In this document: in pieces, positions 40,374-50,721 of the stretch
How positions within the stretch are numbered: position 1 is the first letter of the stretch
Layout of the letters: each line of letters opens with the position of its first letter
Assembly (NCBI GenBank): GCA_037355855.1
Contig: CM074759.1
Location: forward strand, 8,246,001 to 8,310,000
Length of the DNA: 64,000 nucleotides
Origin: Pseudo-nitzschia pungens
Taxonomy: Eukaryota > Bacillariophyta > Bacillariophyceae > Bacillariales > Bacillariaceae
Direction: 5' to 3'
The notes under the pieces: generated by a model
Seen by the model: only the letters and a program-made list of their open reading frames with translations
Told to the model about the DNA's origin: nothing
Database searches by the model: none
Program-made: the position numbers and the translations under genes

Positions 40374-42206
40374 ATGACGGGCGTGACGCGATGCCTGAAC
40401 CTCTGGAGATGGATCGGTGTCTGGAATGTTGCATGGGCAGTGGCCACTCTCGCGCTGCCGATCCGACAGCTGCCAACGAAGGGGCTGCGTTCCGTTAGTG
40501 TTTGCGGGAGCCGCCGACCGTGGGCAACGAGACGAAGCGCTGGCAGCCGCGACAGAAGCTGGAGCCATCGAAAGAACCCAAAACTCCCCCATTCTCGGTC
40601 GCGCCAACCGATGCGTGCTACCACCGGTGCAACCGCTGCCGGTGCCGACGAGCTGACGTTTTCGATCGTCCCGGCGTCCACCAATCCGTCCAACAAACTC
40701 ACCGAATCCCTCCTGGAAGAGGCGGGCGCAACCCTGCCCTCCGGTGTTGCCGCAACCGAAGTGCGGCTCCTGGAGGCCGGGAACGGGGGCCGCATATCCC
40801 TGACCGTGCCCTCCGACAACGCATCCGGGGATCTCTCCGTCTTTGCGGAGTGGAGTCGCTGGCTGTCCCCGTACGGAGTCAGATCGGTGCGGCTTGTGTT
40901 GTGCGAGTGCGAGTGCGAGCGCCGAGTCGAGGTGGAATCCGCGTCCGATGCCGATCCAACTACCTTCGAGGAAATCATCTGGGAGACCCTGGAAAAGAAT
41001 TTGCCCCCGACGCTGCCCTGGAACATCTACCGGGCCTTTGGCAACACTAACATGACAACACCAGCACCAACGCCAAAATCAGAACCCCATTCGCCAGCCT
41101 TTGAGGTTTCCTGCCGCCGGTGGGCCTCCTTCGGGGGGCTGTCCAAATCTGGTTTTTCGTCCACGCGCTTCAAGGCGCGCCTCCGGCGGTTGCTCACGGA
41201 AACCTACGCGGACTCGGACTCGGACTCGGAGGGATTTTGTGGCTGTTGCGGCGAGTTCACGCTACTCCTCTACGGAGAAACCAACAGGTTGCGGCTGGAG
41301 TGGACGCTGCTGATGCCCCCGCCCTCCGCAACGGTGACGGGGAACGACTTTTTGCCCCGGCCGGGATGCAAGCGTGTCGAGGCCTGGATGCTGATGAAAA
41401 ACCTGGAGGACGTCGTGCTTCGAAAGATTGTCGCCGAGAAGCACACCAAACAGCCGGTGGTGGTCCTCGATCCCCTGTGCGGAAAGGCCACCTTTCTGGT
41501 GGAGGCGGCAACCACCTGGAACCTACCTCGAGACGGGAACGCCGGGGTGTCCTTTGTCGGCGTCGACGCGTCCGAATCCCAGCTGGAGGACGCGGCCCGC
41601 AACGTTGCTTCCGTGGCCCGGCACCTCGCAGCCATTTCCAACGACAACGACAACACCAGCACGACCATCGAGCTGCAATGCGGAGATTCCCGAGCGCTGC
41701 CGCATCTTCCGGACGGCTCGGTGGCGGCGATTGCCACCTGCCCTCCCTTTGGACGGCAATTCCTGGCGCTCGGCACCGACGCCGCTGCTTCCGCTCCGGA
41801 GGCCGTCGACCGGGCCCTGGAGGACTCCTACCACGACTGGTTGCGGGAATGGACCCGTTTGCTGGATCCCCGGGACGGCCGGATCGCCCTCCTGGTCGAT
41901 CTCGACCACGCGGCCGTGGCGCTGTCGGCGATTCGCGCCACGAATCGCCTGGTTGTGACGGTCCTCCGGGAGCCCTTTCGATTGGGCCGGCTCCGAGCCA
42001 CCGTGATCGTGGCCGATGTCGATGCCGATGCCGATGTCGATGTCGATGCCGCATCGGGCGGTGACTCTTCCTCCGAACCGCCGAGCGGCGGAGCGCCCCC
42101 GAAGCGGTTTCCGTGGGAAGGAACTGCTCGGGAGTCGCGGGCGGAATGGGCACGGTTGCGGACGGCTTCCTTGCGGGAGCTCGTGCCGTGTTCTCGCGGC
42201 CGGTGA
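40374..42206 (+). CDS. THUMP-type / RlmKL-Trm14-like RNA methyltransferase
   Basis: A 610-residue single-exon frame; the first in-frame ATG is at 40374. The N-terminus (residues about 1-75) is basic, with a hydrophobic stretch (VWNVAWAVATLALP), and could be an organelle-targeting region. The middle is a divergent THUMP-like part (FEVSCRRWASFGGLSKSGFS, CGEFTLLLYGETNRLRLEWT). The C-terminal methyltransferase has motif I VVVLDPLCGKATFLVEA (about residue 362), the acidic ribose-binding strand FVGVDASESQLEDA, and the catalytic tetrapeptide region ATCPPFGRQF (about 455), where the family usually has D/N-P-P-[FY]. THUMP methylases make m2G in tRNA or rRNA; Cys in place of Asp/Asn at the catalytic position is unusual. 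A run of Asp-Val/Asp-Ala dipeptides sits near the C-terminus. Confidence 0.75.
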   Translation: MTGVTRCLNLWRWIGVWNVAWAVATLALPIRQLPTKGLRSVSVCGSRRPWATRRSAGSRDRSWSHRKNPKLPHSRSRQPMRATTGATAAGADELTFSIVPASTNPSNKLTESLLEEAGATLPSGVAATEVRLLEAGNGGRISLTVPSDNASGDLSVFAEWSRWLSPYGVRSVRLVLCECECERRVEVESASDADPTTFEEIIWETLEKNLPPTLPWNIYRAFGNTNMTTPAPTPKSEPHSPAFEVSCRRWASFGGLSKSGFSSTRFKARLRRLLTETYADSDSDSEGFCGCCGEFTLLLYGETNRLRLEWTLLMPPPSATVTGNDFLPRPGCKRVEAWMLMKNLEDVVLRKIVAEKHTKQPVVVLDPLCGKATFLVEAATTWNLPRDGNAGVSFVGVDASESQLEDAARNVASVARHLAAISNDNDNTSTTIELQCGDSRALPHLPDGSVAAIATCPPFGRQFLALGTDAAASAPEAVDRALEDSYHDWLREWTRLLDPRDGRIALLVDLDHAAVALSAIRATNRLVVTVLREPFRLGRLRATVIVADVDADADVDVDAASGGDSSSEPPSGGAPPKRFPWEGTARESRAEWARLRTASLRELVPCSRGR

Positions 42207-42553
42207 ACCGGAGTCGAAAGCGAGTCGGCTCGAGTCGCAATGGAGTCGGCTCGCCATGGACTCGCAATGGACTCGACCGGATCGGATCGGATCGGATCGC
42301 ATCGAATACAGTCCGTGCGGATCGAGTCTCGGTTCGGAACAATGCCGTTGCTACGGGAGCGCGTCCGATCCCGTTTGTGGTCACGGAGTCCACTAGAATG
42401 GTTCCACTGCGCCAATTGGACATATCGGCGTTTTTGTGACTCGAAAGTGTGCAAAGCGATGACGTATGGGAATGGCAAGCTTCACGAACACAAAGGTTCG
42501 TACGGAACGATACGATTAAGCTCATCGCCATAAATCGTTTGCAATCTTGGGCA
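42207..42553. other. Spacer with GGATC repeat
   Basis: Short gap after the THUMP methylase stop. It contains an AGTCG(G/C) stretch and a (GGATC)n array at about 42279-42300. The end of this gap is the presumed promoter of the METTL24-like gene. Confidence 0.55.
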
Positions 42554-43209
42554 ATGGACAAGGCAGCATCAATACAGTACTTCTTGTTCACTGTTCATGA
42601 TTCGGAAGCCCGCAAAGAGGGAGAGTGCACATCCAGCCGAATCGCCGAGAGTAACAGCAGCAACGACGATGACGACGACGACGACCACTGGAAAACATGT
42701 CTCATCTACAGCATCGGCAGCAATCGGAATTTCCGGTTCGAAGCAGAATGCCCCGAGCGCGTTTGGAAAGACCGCGAAATCCACTCGTTGGACCTCTCGG
42801 CATTCCAGGACCGCAACCATTGTTTCGGACAAAGCCAAAAGGGTCGGGTCGGGGCAACCCTTCACCACCGGGGGCTACTAGGAGCGGTACGGTAGGTAAC
42901 GAAAGACTATCCGAGGATGAAAACCTTCGAGGAAATCAATCGTTGTTGCAGACCTCGAGCGCGAAGAGAGAACGATCGATGCGATGGAAAAAAAATCGAT
43001 TGCGAGAAATGCGAATACGATCAATACGATACGATCAATGCCACCGGTGGTTAGAGGACCGGAACGAAGTGGGAATGACCGTCCGACAGATCCGAATCGA
43101 AATTCCCGATTCGGCTTTGCCGCGACGCGCCGTCGATCGGTTCGTAAAAAAATTCTCGAACGGCTGGATCGGTCGTGTTTTCACGAGGAAGGAGGCGGAT
43201 CTCTTCTGA
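42554..43209 (+). CDS. Short METTL24-like (Methyltransf_22-type) protein, diverged
   Basis: Proposed exons 42554-42886 and 42952-43209 with a 65-bp phase-0 intron (GCG|GTACGG ... TTGCAG|ACC) give 196 residues. The first exon holds the family's opening signature CLIYSIGSNRNFRFE followed by EIHSLDLSAF and a VGATLHHRGL block, which match the start of METTL24-type domains. The second exon holds a degraded version of the usual D-C-E-G-C-E-W segment (SIRYDQCHRWLED) and a well preserved end (VRQIRIEIPD, then FVKKFSNGWIGRVFTRKEADL). The N-terminal region normally preceding the signature is missing or on an undetected exon. It may be a reduced gene, an active divergent member or an early pseudogene; no internal stop interrupts the proposed model. 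Confidence 0.45.
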
Positions 43210-43578
43210 GCGAAGGGAATGCCATCGAAGCCACCGTTCTTCTCCCGAGTCCGGAGTTTTCAAGAAATGATGGAGATTACTGACTCGATGACTAGTACTA
43301 GTTTGAATGAATCATGCCATTGCGAGCAGAGCGGATGTTTCGTGCCGTTTTTTAAATGTTAGTCGATGGTAGGTAGTGTCGTGTCGTATTTTTTCGCGAG
43401 ACCGAGTCGTTTCGTGATTCCTTCCCGACGAACGAACGAACGAACGAACGAACGAACGAGCAACAACCAGCTTGTTGTTGCGTGCACGCGGAGTTGCATC
43501 CTTGCACCGGCGGTCCGGCCTGCCCCACCCAACCAAACTCGCACCGATTTCCGTTTGCTGCTCCTGCTGCTGCTACTG
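43210..43578. other. Convergent 3' spacer with (GAAC)n
   Basis: Between the METTL24-like and O-methyltransferase stops. A (GAAC)n array occupies about 43431-43460. Otherwise nothing is recognised. Confidence 0.6.
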
Positions 43579-45168
43579 CTACGGCCTCGTTTCCAGAACG
43601 ATCAGGGAGCAGCTCGGAACACCGGTGGATTCGATGCCCCGAAGGTCGAGACCCGCCGCATTTGCGAGCTGCTCCCACTCGAGTTTGGTTCTCTGGCGTT
43701 CCCTGCCCACGAGCATGTACAGCGCGTCCAGGTACAGCGAGAGCTCGTTCGTGGCGTCCACCTCCCCGCAATCCGGGAGCACCGCGTCCGCGATGATGAT
43801 CCTTCCGCGATGATCGTTGCCGTTGTCGTTGCTGCTGCTCTCGCTCTCGTTGGCGCTCTCCCGCAACCCCCGCAGGAGGGCGCTCTTGCACGACACCAAG
43901 AGGTCCACCGTCTCGGATTCGGTCCACATGCAGCGATCGCAGAAATGTTTCATCAGAATCACGTCGCAGGCCGGGATGGTGGCCGGCTCAAAGACGTTCC
44001 CGGGGACCAGCGTGACACCTCGGGCTTCTTCTTCTTCTTCGTCGAAACCTTCCGCCGCCGCAGCAGCAGCGGCAGCCGCTTCGATCACCCCGGGGAGGTC
44101 GAGGCAATAGCAGTCAATGGTCGGCTCCCGCCGCGCGATGGCTTCCGCAAGCTTGCCGTTGTGACCCCCCACGTCGACGAGCCGCTTTCCGCGGCAAAAG
44201 GACCAATCGAACTCCCCGGCGACCGCCCGTATTTCCCGGTCGTGGATGAGCCTCACAAAGTCGTTGGCGTGCCCCAGGGATTCCGGGTGGTCCTCTCGGT
44301 TGTACCAGCGATCGCTCGAAACCCCTCCGTTCGCCCGCTCGAAGGGCAGCGCCGACGACGCTCCCTCCTTGATGTAACCCGGCAGCCCCAGCCAGGCGTC
44401 CCACAGGGGCGCCTCCATCCAATGCGAGACGCACGAGGCCATGGTCGGTTCGCCGCAAGCGAGCGCGCTCCGGAGGGACGCTCCGAGATCGGTGAGCGAA
44501 AACCCGAACGACGAATCGTCACCGATTTTGGCGTCGTCCCGGGCGGTTTCGTTCGACGGTGGCAGCCGCTCTTCGCGAACGATGTCGATGGTCGTCAGGA
44601 GTCTCATGGTTCGGAGCAGAGCGTCGCGGTTGCAGTTGCAGCCGTGGTTGTTGCTGTCGCTGTGGCTGTGGCTGTTGCCACGCGGTTGTCCCGCTATCGC
44701 TTCGCAGATTTCGTCGAGGGAGCAGCAGCGCTGTTTTTCGTGGAGAATGTCCGGAATCTTGAGCTGCACCGCGGTGTGAAGGGCCTGCGAGGCGCAGTGC
44801 GCGGACGCCAATTTCAACAGCGGGAGGAGCGAAGCAGAACCGCCATTGGCAGTTGCATTTGCGGTTGCATTTGCGGTTTCATTATCATTTGCAGTTGCCT
44901 TCTCCTCCGCGGCGTTGTCATCGACCGATTCCCCGCCGGAATGCCGCGGCTCGACGGAACGGAGGAGCTCGGATCCGAACGGAACCCTGCGACGACGCCA
45001 ACGACAACTCGTTGGCGATCCCGGTCGAGAGACAACGAAACCGTTGGCTACATCGACGATCCCGAGGGAGACGAGAACACCCAAGACGATGATGAATCGG
45101 TAGTGTCTGCGTTTTCTCGGCGCTTGTTTGGTCGCTTCTTCGCGGACTTTCATCCGCATTCCGATCAT
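43579..45168 (-). CDS. Plastid-targeted class I O-methyltransferase (COMT/HIOMT-like)
   Basis: A 529-residue single-exon frame; the first of three clustered in-frame ATGs is used. A signal peptide (FIIVLGVLVSLGIVDVANG) is followed by FVVSRP: Phe at the cut and basic residues after it fit diatom plastid import. A dimerisation/winged-helix part follows (LKLASAHCASQALHTAVQLKIPDIL, FSLTDLGASLRS). The SAM domain has GKRLVDVGGHNGKLAEAI (motif I), CYCLDLPGV, VTLVPGNVFEP and VILMKHFCDRCMWTESE. In plant enzymes the last region reads L-H-D-W with the catalytic His; here the aligned residue appears to be Cys, so chemistry may differ. It ends with the expected RIIIADAVLP and a final strand. Long Asn/Ser/Glu inserts are present. 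The substrate is unknown; a small phenolic or pigment precursor is typical of the family. Confidence 0.78.
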   Translation of the reverse strand: MIGMRMKVREEATKQAPRKRRHYRFIIVLGVLVSLGIVDVANGFVVSRPGSPTSCRWRRRRVPFGSELLRSVEPRHSGGESVDDNAAEEKATANDNETANATANATANGGSASLLPLLKLASAHCASQALHTAVQLKIPDILHEKQRCCSLDEICEAIAGQPRGNSHSHSDSNNHGCNCNRDALLRTMRLLTTIDIVREERLPPSNETARDDAKIGDDSSFGFSLTDLGASLRSALACGEPTMASCVSHWMEAPLWDAWLGLPGYIKEGASSALPFERANGGVSSDRWYNREDHPESLGHANDFVRLIHDREIRAVAGEFDWSFCRGKRLVDVGGHNGKLAEAIARREPTIDCYCLDLPGVIEAAAAAAAAAEGFDEEEEEARGVTLVPGNVFEPATIPACDVILMKHFCDRCMWTESETVDLLVSCKSALLRGLRESANESESSSNDNGNDHRGRIIIADAVLPDCGEVDATNELSLYLDALYMLVGRERQRTKLEWEQLANAAGLDLRGIESTGVPSCSLIVLETRP

Positions 45169-46082
45169 CGCTCTGTCTGCTCCGGATCCGATTCCGATTC
45201 CGAGAACGATGCGATGCGATGCGATGCGATGCGATGCGATCCGACGGACGGCCGAGGTTTCTCAATACCTTCTTGTAGAAAGTTTCGTTCGTTGATACTC
45301 GTACCGCACTGTAACCTTAATTAATTATTAGAGGTAATCTTGCTTCGTATTTTTTGGTGCCTCCCTATCCGTACGGTACCTTACGGCATGGCATCATTCT
45401 TCGTTCTTCTGTCTTTCGTTTGATCGCCCTGAATGAATCTCAATCAATCAATCAACAATCCAGAACCGCAGATCGCGGATGCTTTCGATTTTTTTTTGGA
45501 TTGTTGATTGATTGATAAGATCTTACATGTACCGTAGTGTCCGAGTAAAAGTACGAGTAAGGTTACTGGTAAGATCTTACCCGTAAGGTTTGCCATACAG
45601 TAATTCGTATTACTAGGAACAGTGATGGAATCATCCCTTTCCATACCATGGAAGGTAAGATGTTACGGTTAGGACGGTACTTAAAATGCAACGAAGGGGT
45701 CGGCGCTTGATACGCAAATACAAGTACAAAATCTGTTTGAATCGTGCGGTCATCGAAAAAAAATACTACTACGTACTACGTGCAAGTAAAGTACAGTACA
45801 CGTATTTTACGTATGACCACTGCTCGTACGAGCTAGTAGTAACCTTGCCGAACCACACAAGAAGTATGACGGAACGGTTCAACCGATCTTGATACGACCA
45901 AGATCTCCAACACAATACGACCTATCTAGCGGCTCTTCCGAACTGAAGTCTGAAAACATCACCCAATTTCATGTTCCATGCTGCTGCCATTATACTTTGC
46001 AGGTCTCACAAAATTACAAAACGACAACCCCTACAAAAACAGAAACCTCATACTACTAATAAGAATACTAACAATAAGAAGA
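45169..46082. other. Divergent promoter spacer with motif cluster
   Basis: A (GCGAT)n array (45208-45240) lies 40-70 bases upstream of the O-methyltransferase start. A run of motif copies follows: GTAACCTTA (45311-45319), GTAAGGTTAC (45557-45566), the 12-bp palindrome GTAAGATCTTAC (45569-45580) and GTAAGGTT (45583-45590). No gene is supported before 46083. Confidence 0.6.
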
Positions 46083-46394
46083 ATGACCTTCTTTGCATCA
46101 ACCACGTCATCTGGTGAGGGATCTCGATTTTTGAGCCTCCCTCGATTCGCAGAATCCGAGGCTTCCCAGCCCCACCGTTGCTTTGGATGCTGTTGCAGTG
46201 TGAGTAAGACGATACGCACCATCCTCGTGTGTGCTTCTTGCTTGTTTGTTTGCTTGCTTGACTGCTTGGTGGTTCGGAGTTAGATGATGATGGAAACGAA
46301 AACCAAACACCACACCGGCGGAGGCTGCACAGACATTCCTCATTAGTTTTGATCCTATGTTCTTTGCTTCTTTTCACCGACTCATTTCGCTCTC

Positions 46395-46429
<35 letters not shown>

Positions 46430-46849
46430 AAATACTAGCTGGTTCGTGCTGTCATTATTGTGAATGTTCTCTCGATTGTATCTGGTGTGATTAACGTACT
46501 TTATATTAAGGGTTGCTTTGAAATCGATGGTCTTCCATCCGTTTATGATTACGATGAAAACGTTCGAAGGGCAGCTCTTCTTGTCCAAGGTGTTGCTTTC
46601 TTGCATTACATATTTGGCATTTATGGTGCCTGGAAATACAAGAAGAATGTTCTACTCTTTGTGGGTATTGGTTATGTCGTTGGAGGGATTCTCGGTTGCA
46701 TGGATTTTCGTTTGTTGTGGGCAGAGGTCCTCTTGTACTGGTTATTCGCATACCCTCATTTGGCATTATTTAATGAACTAAACCAGGGCAGAATCACGCC
46801 AAAAGAAAACGAGAAAGAAAAGGCTTCTTGTTGTTGTGGCGGAAAATAA
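46083..46849 (+). CDS. Small four-helix membrane protein with Cys clusters at both ends
   Basis: Two exons, 46083-46199 and 46439-46849, separated by a 239-bp phase-0 intron (AGT|GTGAGTAAG ... ACTAG|CTG) that contains a (CA)n repeat, give 175 residues. The second exon alone lacks an ATG, and an in-frame stop lies right at the acceptor, so the upstream exon is needed. The N-terminus is soluble and ends in a Cys cluster (CFGCCCS). Four hydrophobic segments follow (VRAVIIVNVLSIVSGVI, LLVQGVAFLHYIFGIYGAW, NVLLFVGIGYVVGGILG, WAEVLLYWLFAYPHLALF), and the tail ends CCCGGK. The paired Cys clusters next to membrane helices suggest S-acylation. Family not recognised; helix number resembles tetraspanin-size proteins but their CCG loop is absent. 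Confidence 0.68.
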
Positions 46850-47566
46850 GTATTGCTTTCTTTCGGAGGTTATTCCCATCCTTTTGTGTTGTTGTCCCAC
46901 CATTGAGTGGGCAGACTTTTTCTTGAAAACTGAAAACTGGCGCGTTGCCAGCCGACGAACCGAAATGAATAGAGGCAACATGACATAGTGCAACAATCGA
47001 CACGAAGCAACAACAAGCTGCAACCGGATTGATGGTGCGAATTTTATCTTGGAAACTCAGGTTGGTATTCAAACGTTTCAAAGAATTAGTACCCTACGTG
47101 TAATTATGTTTATTTGAATTAAAATAATCGCTAAAATAGTAGCAATGAACAAAATAACAATCAGTTTGAAATTGACCAATACCAATAATAATAATAATAA
47201 TAAATGTATTTAAATGACTGTGACCAACAACACAATCTAAAGTAATCAGTCTGGAATCAGACTCTAACGTCGCCTCGATCAAAGAGTCAAGACCCCAACT
47301 AGTAGAACGACAAAAGCAAAACAAACCTGACGCAACAAGCAGGGAAAGAAACAAACAAATCCAGACAAATCCCACAAAAGAGAGACTCGAGAGGAAAGGA
47401 AGTGGAAAGGAAGGTAGTGGACGAGATCCCAGTAACGAACAAAAGGGATGGCACAGGACGGGAAGCGGGAAAATTCACCAAGTTTGAAATTGACCAATCC
47501 CTCATACCAAACCTTAGTAAGTCCTCGTTTCGGATTCCTTTGACTTCGGCGGACAAAGTCAGTATT
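46850..47566. other. Convergent 3' spacer
   Basis: AT-rich 3' flanks of the small membrane protein and of the GPCR gene, including an AAT run near 47188. No gene supported. Confidence 0.55.
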
Positions 47567-50500
47567 TCAACCGAGTTGAATCGACGCTTGCTCTTGCTCC
47601 ATCATCGGCTCAGAGAGAGATAAAGCCGAGGAGAAATCAATTTGACAGTCCCCAAGGTCTTCACTCGTCTTTTCCATACAACTGCTCTGGTTAGTTTGGG
47701 CCGCCCGTTCGGAAATGCGATTCCGAAGGGTATCCATTTGATTTCTTGAGTTTGCCATTTGCTCTTGCAGTTCCTTGTTTTCTAGAGCCAATTGCTGGCG
47801 TGTCTTGTTTGAAAGGATCTTTTCTCCAGTAAATTCCTTGGCCTCGTCGTCGATCTTCATGGTTGCGGTTCGTTTTCTTTGGTACAGGTATTTTTCACCA
47901 AACAAGAATCCTTGGATGGAAAGACACTTTTGGACAAGAAAGTCGAAATCAAAGAGTAGAAGTAAGATTCCAAATGGCTTGCATTATTTGAAAACGGACA
48001 TTTGCTGAAAGGCGAACGTACCATAATCGTTATAATCATAGTAAGAACAAAAGTTCGAACTTCTATGCCATTCGTGAGAAAGAGGACCGGGAAAATAAGA
48101 AAGAAGCTTAACAAGAAGACCAAAAGGCTGCGCCCGATGGCTTCATTCTCTTGAAATTCTGTAGAAATATCCTTCGCTTTCCAGGCTTCGTACAAAGCAA
48201 AGACAACCAATACAAAGTTGATGGCTCTGTTTCATTGAAAAAATGAAAGTCGCAATTGTTGAGAAAACCACGCCCACGCTCCTATCTTCTCCACTGTTGG
48301 GCATTCGAAGCAAATAATAAACGTCAATTTACTACTTACAACAGTGTTGCAGTGTATGGCAAGTGTTCCGACCAGAAATCCACCATCTGATACACACGCG
48401 AAATACGACCAAATTGATCGGTTTCGACTGGTACTTGGTGTATTTTGTACGGGCACCGGGCAGCTATGAGGATTAACACGACGAGGTTTGCTTTGAAAAA
48501 ATGGAAAGAAAATGGAAAGAAAACAGCGGCATTAGCTTTTGGCATGAGCAAATTAAGCGAATGGTGATTGTTGATTGGTTTGTTCGTACCTAAGACAGCC
48601 AGAATAGTCTGTTCGGAACATGGTTGGAGGAAAAACGACATTTTAATGACATAGTTCTTGTGAGCGAGGTGATCACTGCATTTATTCATCACTTAAGTTT
48701 CGTAGAAGACAAGAAACTGGATAGAACCAAACCGGAAGCAGCATACGTACCGGAAGAATGGAATCTTGAATTCGGACCGTGATGCGCTGACACATCCGCG
48801 AGTGCATCATAATCTTGTTGATTCGATGGAGTTTGCAGTAAAAGGAGGACACGATGATGGAAACCCCAACGAAAAAACACCACGCGTTCAGATTGGTACA
48901 TATCATACCTTGATCATCGGTCATTTTTACGGCCGCTGCTGCAATGAAGGGGGCAGTGGTGAGAGCCAAAATCATAGTACCGATGGAAATGAGAAACAAA
49001 AAGAAGGGTTGGCTTGCTCGGATGATCCGGGTGTTACGGTTTTGATACGTCCAAATCATGGTAAAGATGCATACTCCGACGGAAATAGCGCAACAGAAGG
49101 AAGTCACGTAGACAATCGACGGTCTGGCCACAACTGTCTCAATCCTGGATTCCCACACTGCCTGGGGTTTTTTATCGGTCCCGTCATTGTACTCAAAATT
49201 TTCCAGGGACACCACCAGCTCCCCGCTCTTGACAGTGGATGTGTGTCGGAGCTCGAGATATTTGTTGGATGATTCCAATCGCGGCCGAATGTTCATTATG
49301 GAATAATCCGTGCTATTTTCGACTCGTGAACCGCTCATGTCATCCAGCGCCACGGAACCACTTATACCAGTGAAATTATATCCAACCAGAGTGTTATAAA
49401 ATTCTTCTCCCGATAGATGCACGGCGTCGGTCGATGCCTTGCACGCCGAGAGTCCAACGAGAACGGTCGCTTCGTACAGAAACTGGATTCTGGAATCCAG
49501 AAGGTCTTTGTTCAAAAAGGACTCGTTGTTCATTTCGTCTCTAGTGGCGTTAATGTTGGTGTCACTAAAGGGATTCGGCAAGATCGATTCCATGTGTTCC
49601 ATGTGTTTGGGGATTTCCGACTGCTCTTGAATAGCGTCAATGAGTTTAAAATACTTGGATTCCAGTCCTCCCGACTTGACAATTCCGGCACCCTTGTAGG
49701 CCTCATACAAGGACGGGTCTCTGTTTTCTTCCGAATTGCGAACTTCCCGAGAAAGGTACTGAGAATATTCGAGCAAGCTCTCGGGGAAAAACCAAACATG
49801 CTCTCCGGTTCCCGCCACTTTCTGTCGGTGCGCTTCTTTCATGACGACATCGTAGAGATTGTTCCGGTATTCGATGCCCTCAAAAATGGCAATGACCGTG
49901 GTTATGTCCAAGTCTTTGAACTTCTTGATTTGTTCCTTAACGTTCGTTCCATCCTGTTGAATGAAAAATTCTCGCACCACTAACTCTTCGGAACTGTTGT
50001 GCATGCTTATGGCCTTGCGAAGGCTCGAAACGTAATCGTTCGAATGATCCGTGAAAGTGCGCAAAATCACCAAATACTTGTAGGCCAGCTCCTCTCGAAA
50101 ATACTTGACAAAGGCGCTGGCCGGGCCAAAATTGGAGGGGATGGTCCGGGCAAATCGTGGAAAGTTGCTTTTGTGACTGAGGGCCGTACCCTGGTTCATT
50201 CCGGAAACGATGGAATATCCTTTCATGTTAGCAACGACGCTCGTTTGGATGGATTCCGAATAACTGGAGGTCGCTCCGATCAGTACGGGGCAGGGATTAT
50301 ATTGGTAATCGTCTGCTATAGGAATGGTAGCATTGCCAACAGCAAGTGACTGTTTCTTTTTTGGTTTTTCTTGATCGAGACGGCTATTCACTCGTTTCAC
50401 TGCAGTGGTAGCATCGTCTTCGGTGTCAATGTATTCGCCCTCGAAATGAATGTCGCAGGTCCCCTTCAGACTTTCAATCTCTTCGATTATCGATCCGTTT

Positions 50501-50721
50501 CCTTCGTTCAAATGTTTGATAGCAAGCTCAATGGCAAAGGCGTTTTCGTAATTGCTCAGGTCGAGCACTAGGTTGTTTTCGCGGTCGTCAGTATCATTCT
50601 TAGAGGTAGAATCGGGACTCGGAACCGAAAACTGAGAAAGGACAATCAATTTGCAAACTCCCTTTGGGGTTTCGTCGGAAGTGACGCTCACGTTGACTTT
50701 GTTGGCGTTTGTTGTTGACAT
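47567..50721 (-). CDS. Class C (GABA-B-like) G-protein-coupled receptor
   Basis: Five exons on the minus strand: 50721-48751, 48608-48590 (19 nt), 48490-48340, 48226-48022 and 47926-47567, all with GT..AG ends, give 901 residues. Residues about 20-540 resemble a periplasmic-binding-type ligand domain (ENAFAIELAIKHLN, VLIGATSSYSES, FPRFARTIPS, LYEATVLVGLSACKA). Then come TM1-3 (IVYVTSFCCAISVGVCIF, FFLFLISIGTMILALTT, FFVGVSIIVSSFYCKLHRIN). Exons 2-3 build TM4 and the second loop (IQDSILP + TILAVLG + ANLVVLILIAA, then VETDQFGR). Exon 4 has YEAWKAKDISTEFQENEAIGR, a GABA-B family hallmark, and two helices. Exon 5 has TM7 (CLSIQGFLFGEKYL) and a coiled-coil tail (RQQLALENKELQEQMAN). No clear signal peptide follows the ATG at 50721, so a further 5' exon may be missing. 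The ligand is unknown. Confidence 0.85.

Noticed and set aside
42569..42868. Minus-strand frame with a poly-Val stretch opposite the METTL24-like exon
   Set aside because: The hydrophobic stretch is the reverse of an Asp-codon run; the plus strand carries the family signature.
45978..46082. Upstream in-frame ATG at 45978 as the start of the small membrane protein
   Set aside because: Codons between 45978 and 46083 (AAA, ATA, CTA, AGA) look like untranslated leader, unlike the coding part.
46460..46849. Exon 2 of the small membrane protein as a stand-alone gene
   Set aside because: It lacks an ATG start and has an in-frame stop at the acceptor; the upstream exon with GTGAGTAAG donor gives a complete protein.
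48340..48490. Apparent -1 frameshift in GPCR exon 3 (the other frame reads ACVSDGGFLVGTLAIHCNT, resembling family loops)
   Set aside because: The original frame joins exon 4 perfectly through TT|A (..TATL-LAINFVLVVFALYEAW), giving the expected helix, so no frameshift is needed and the other reading is coincidence.
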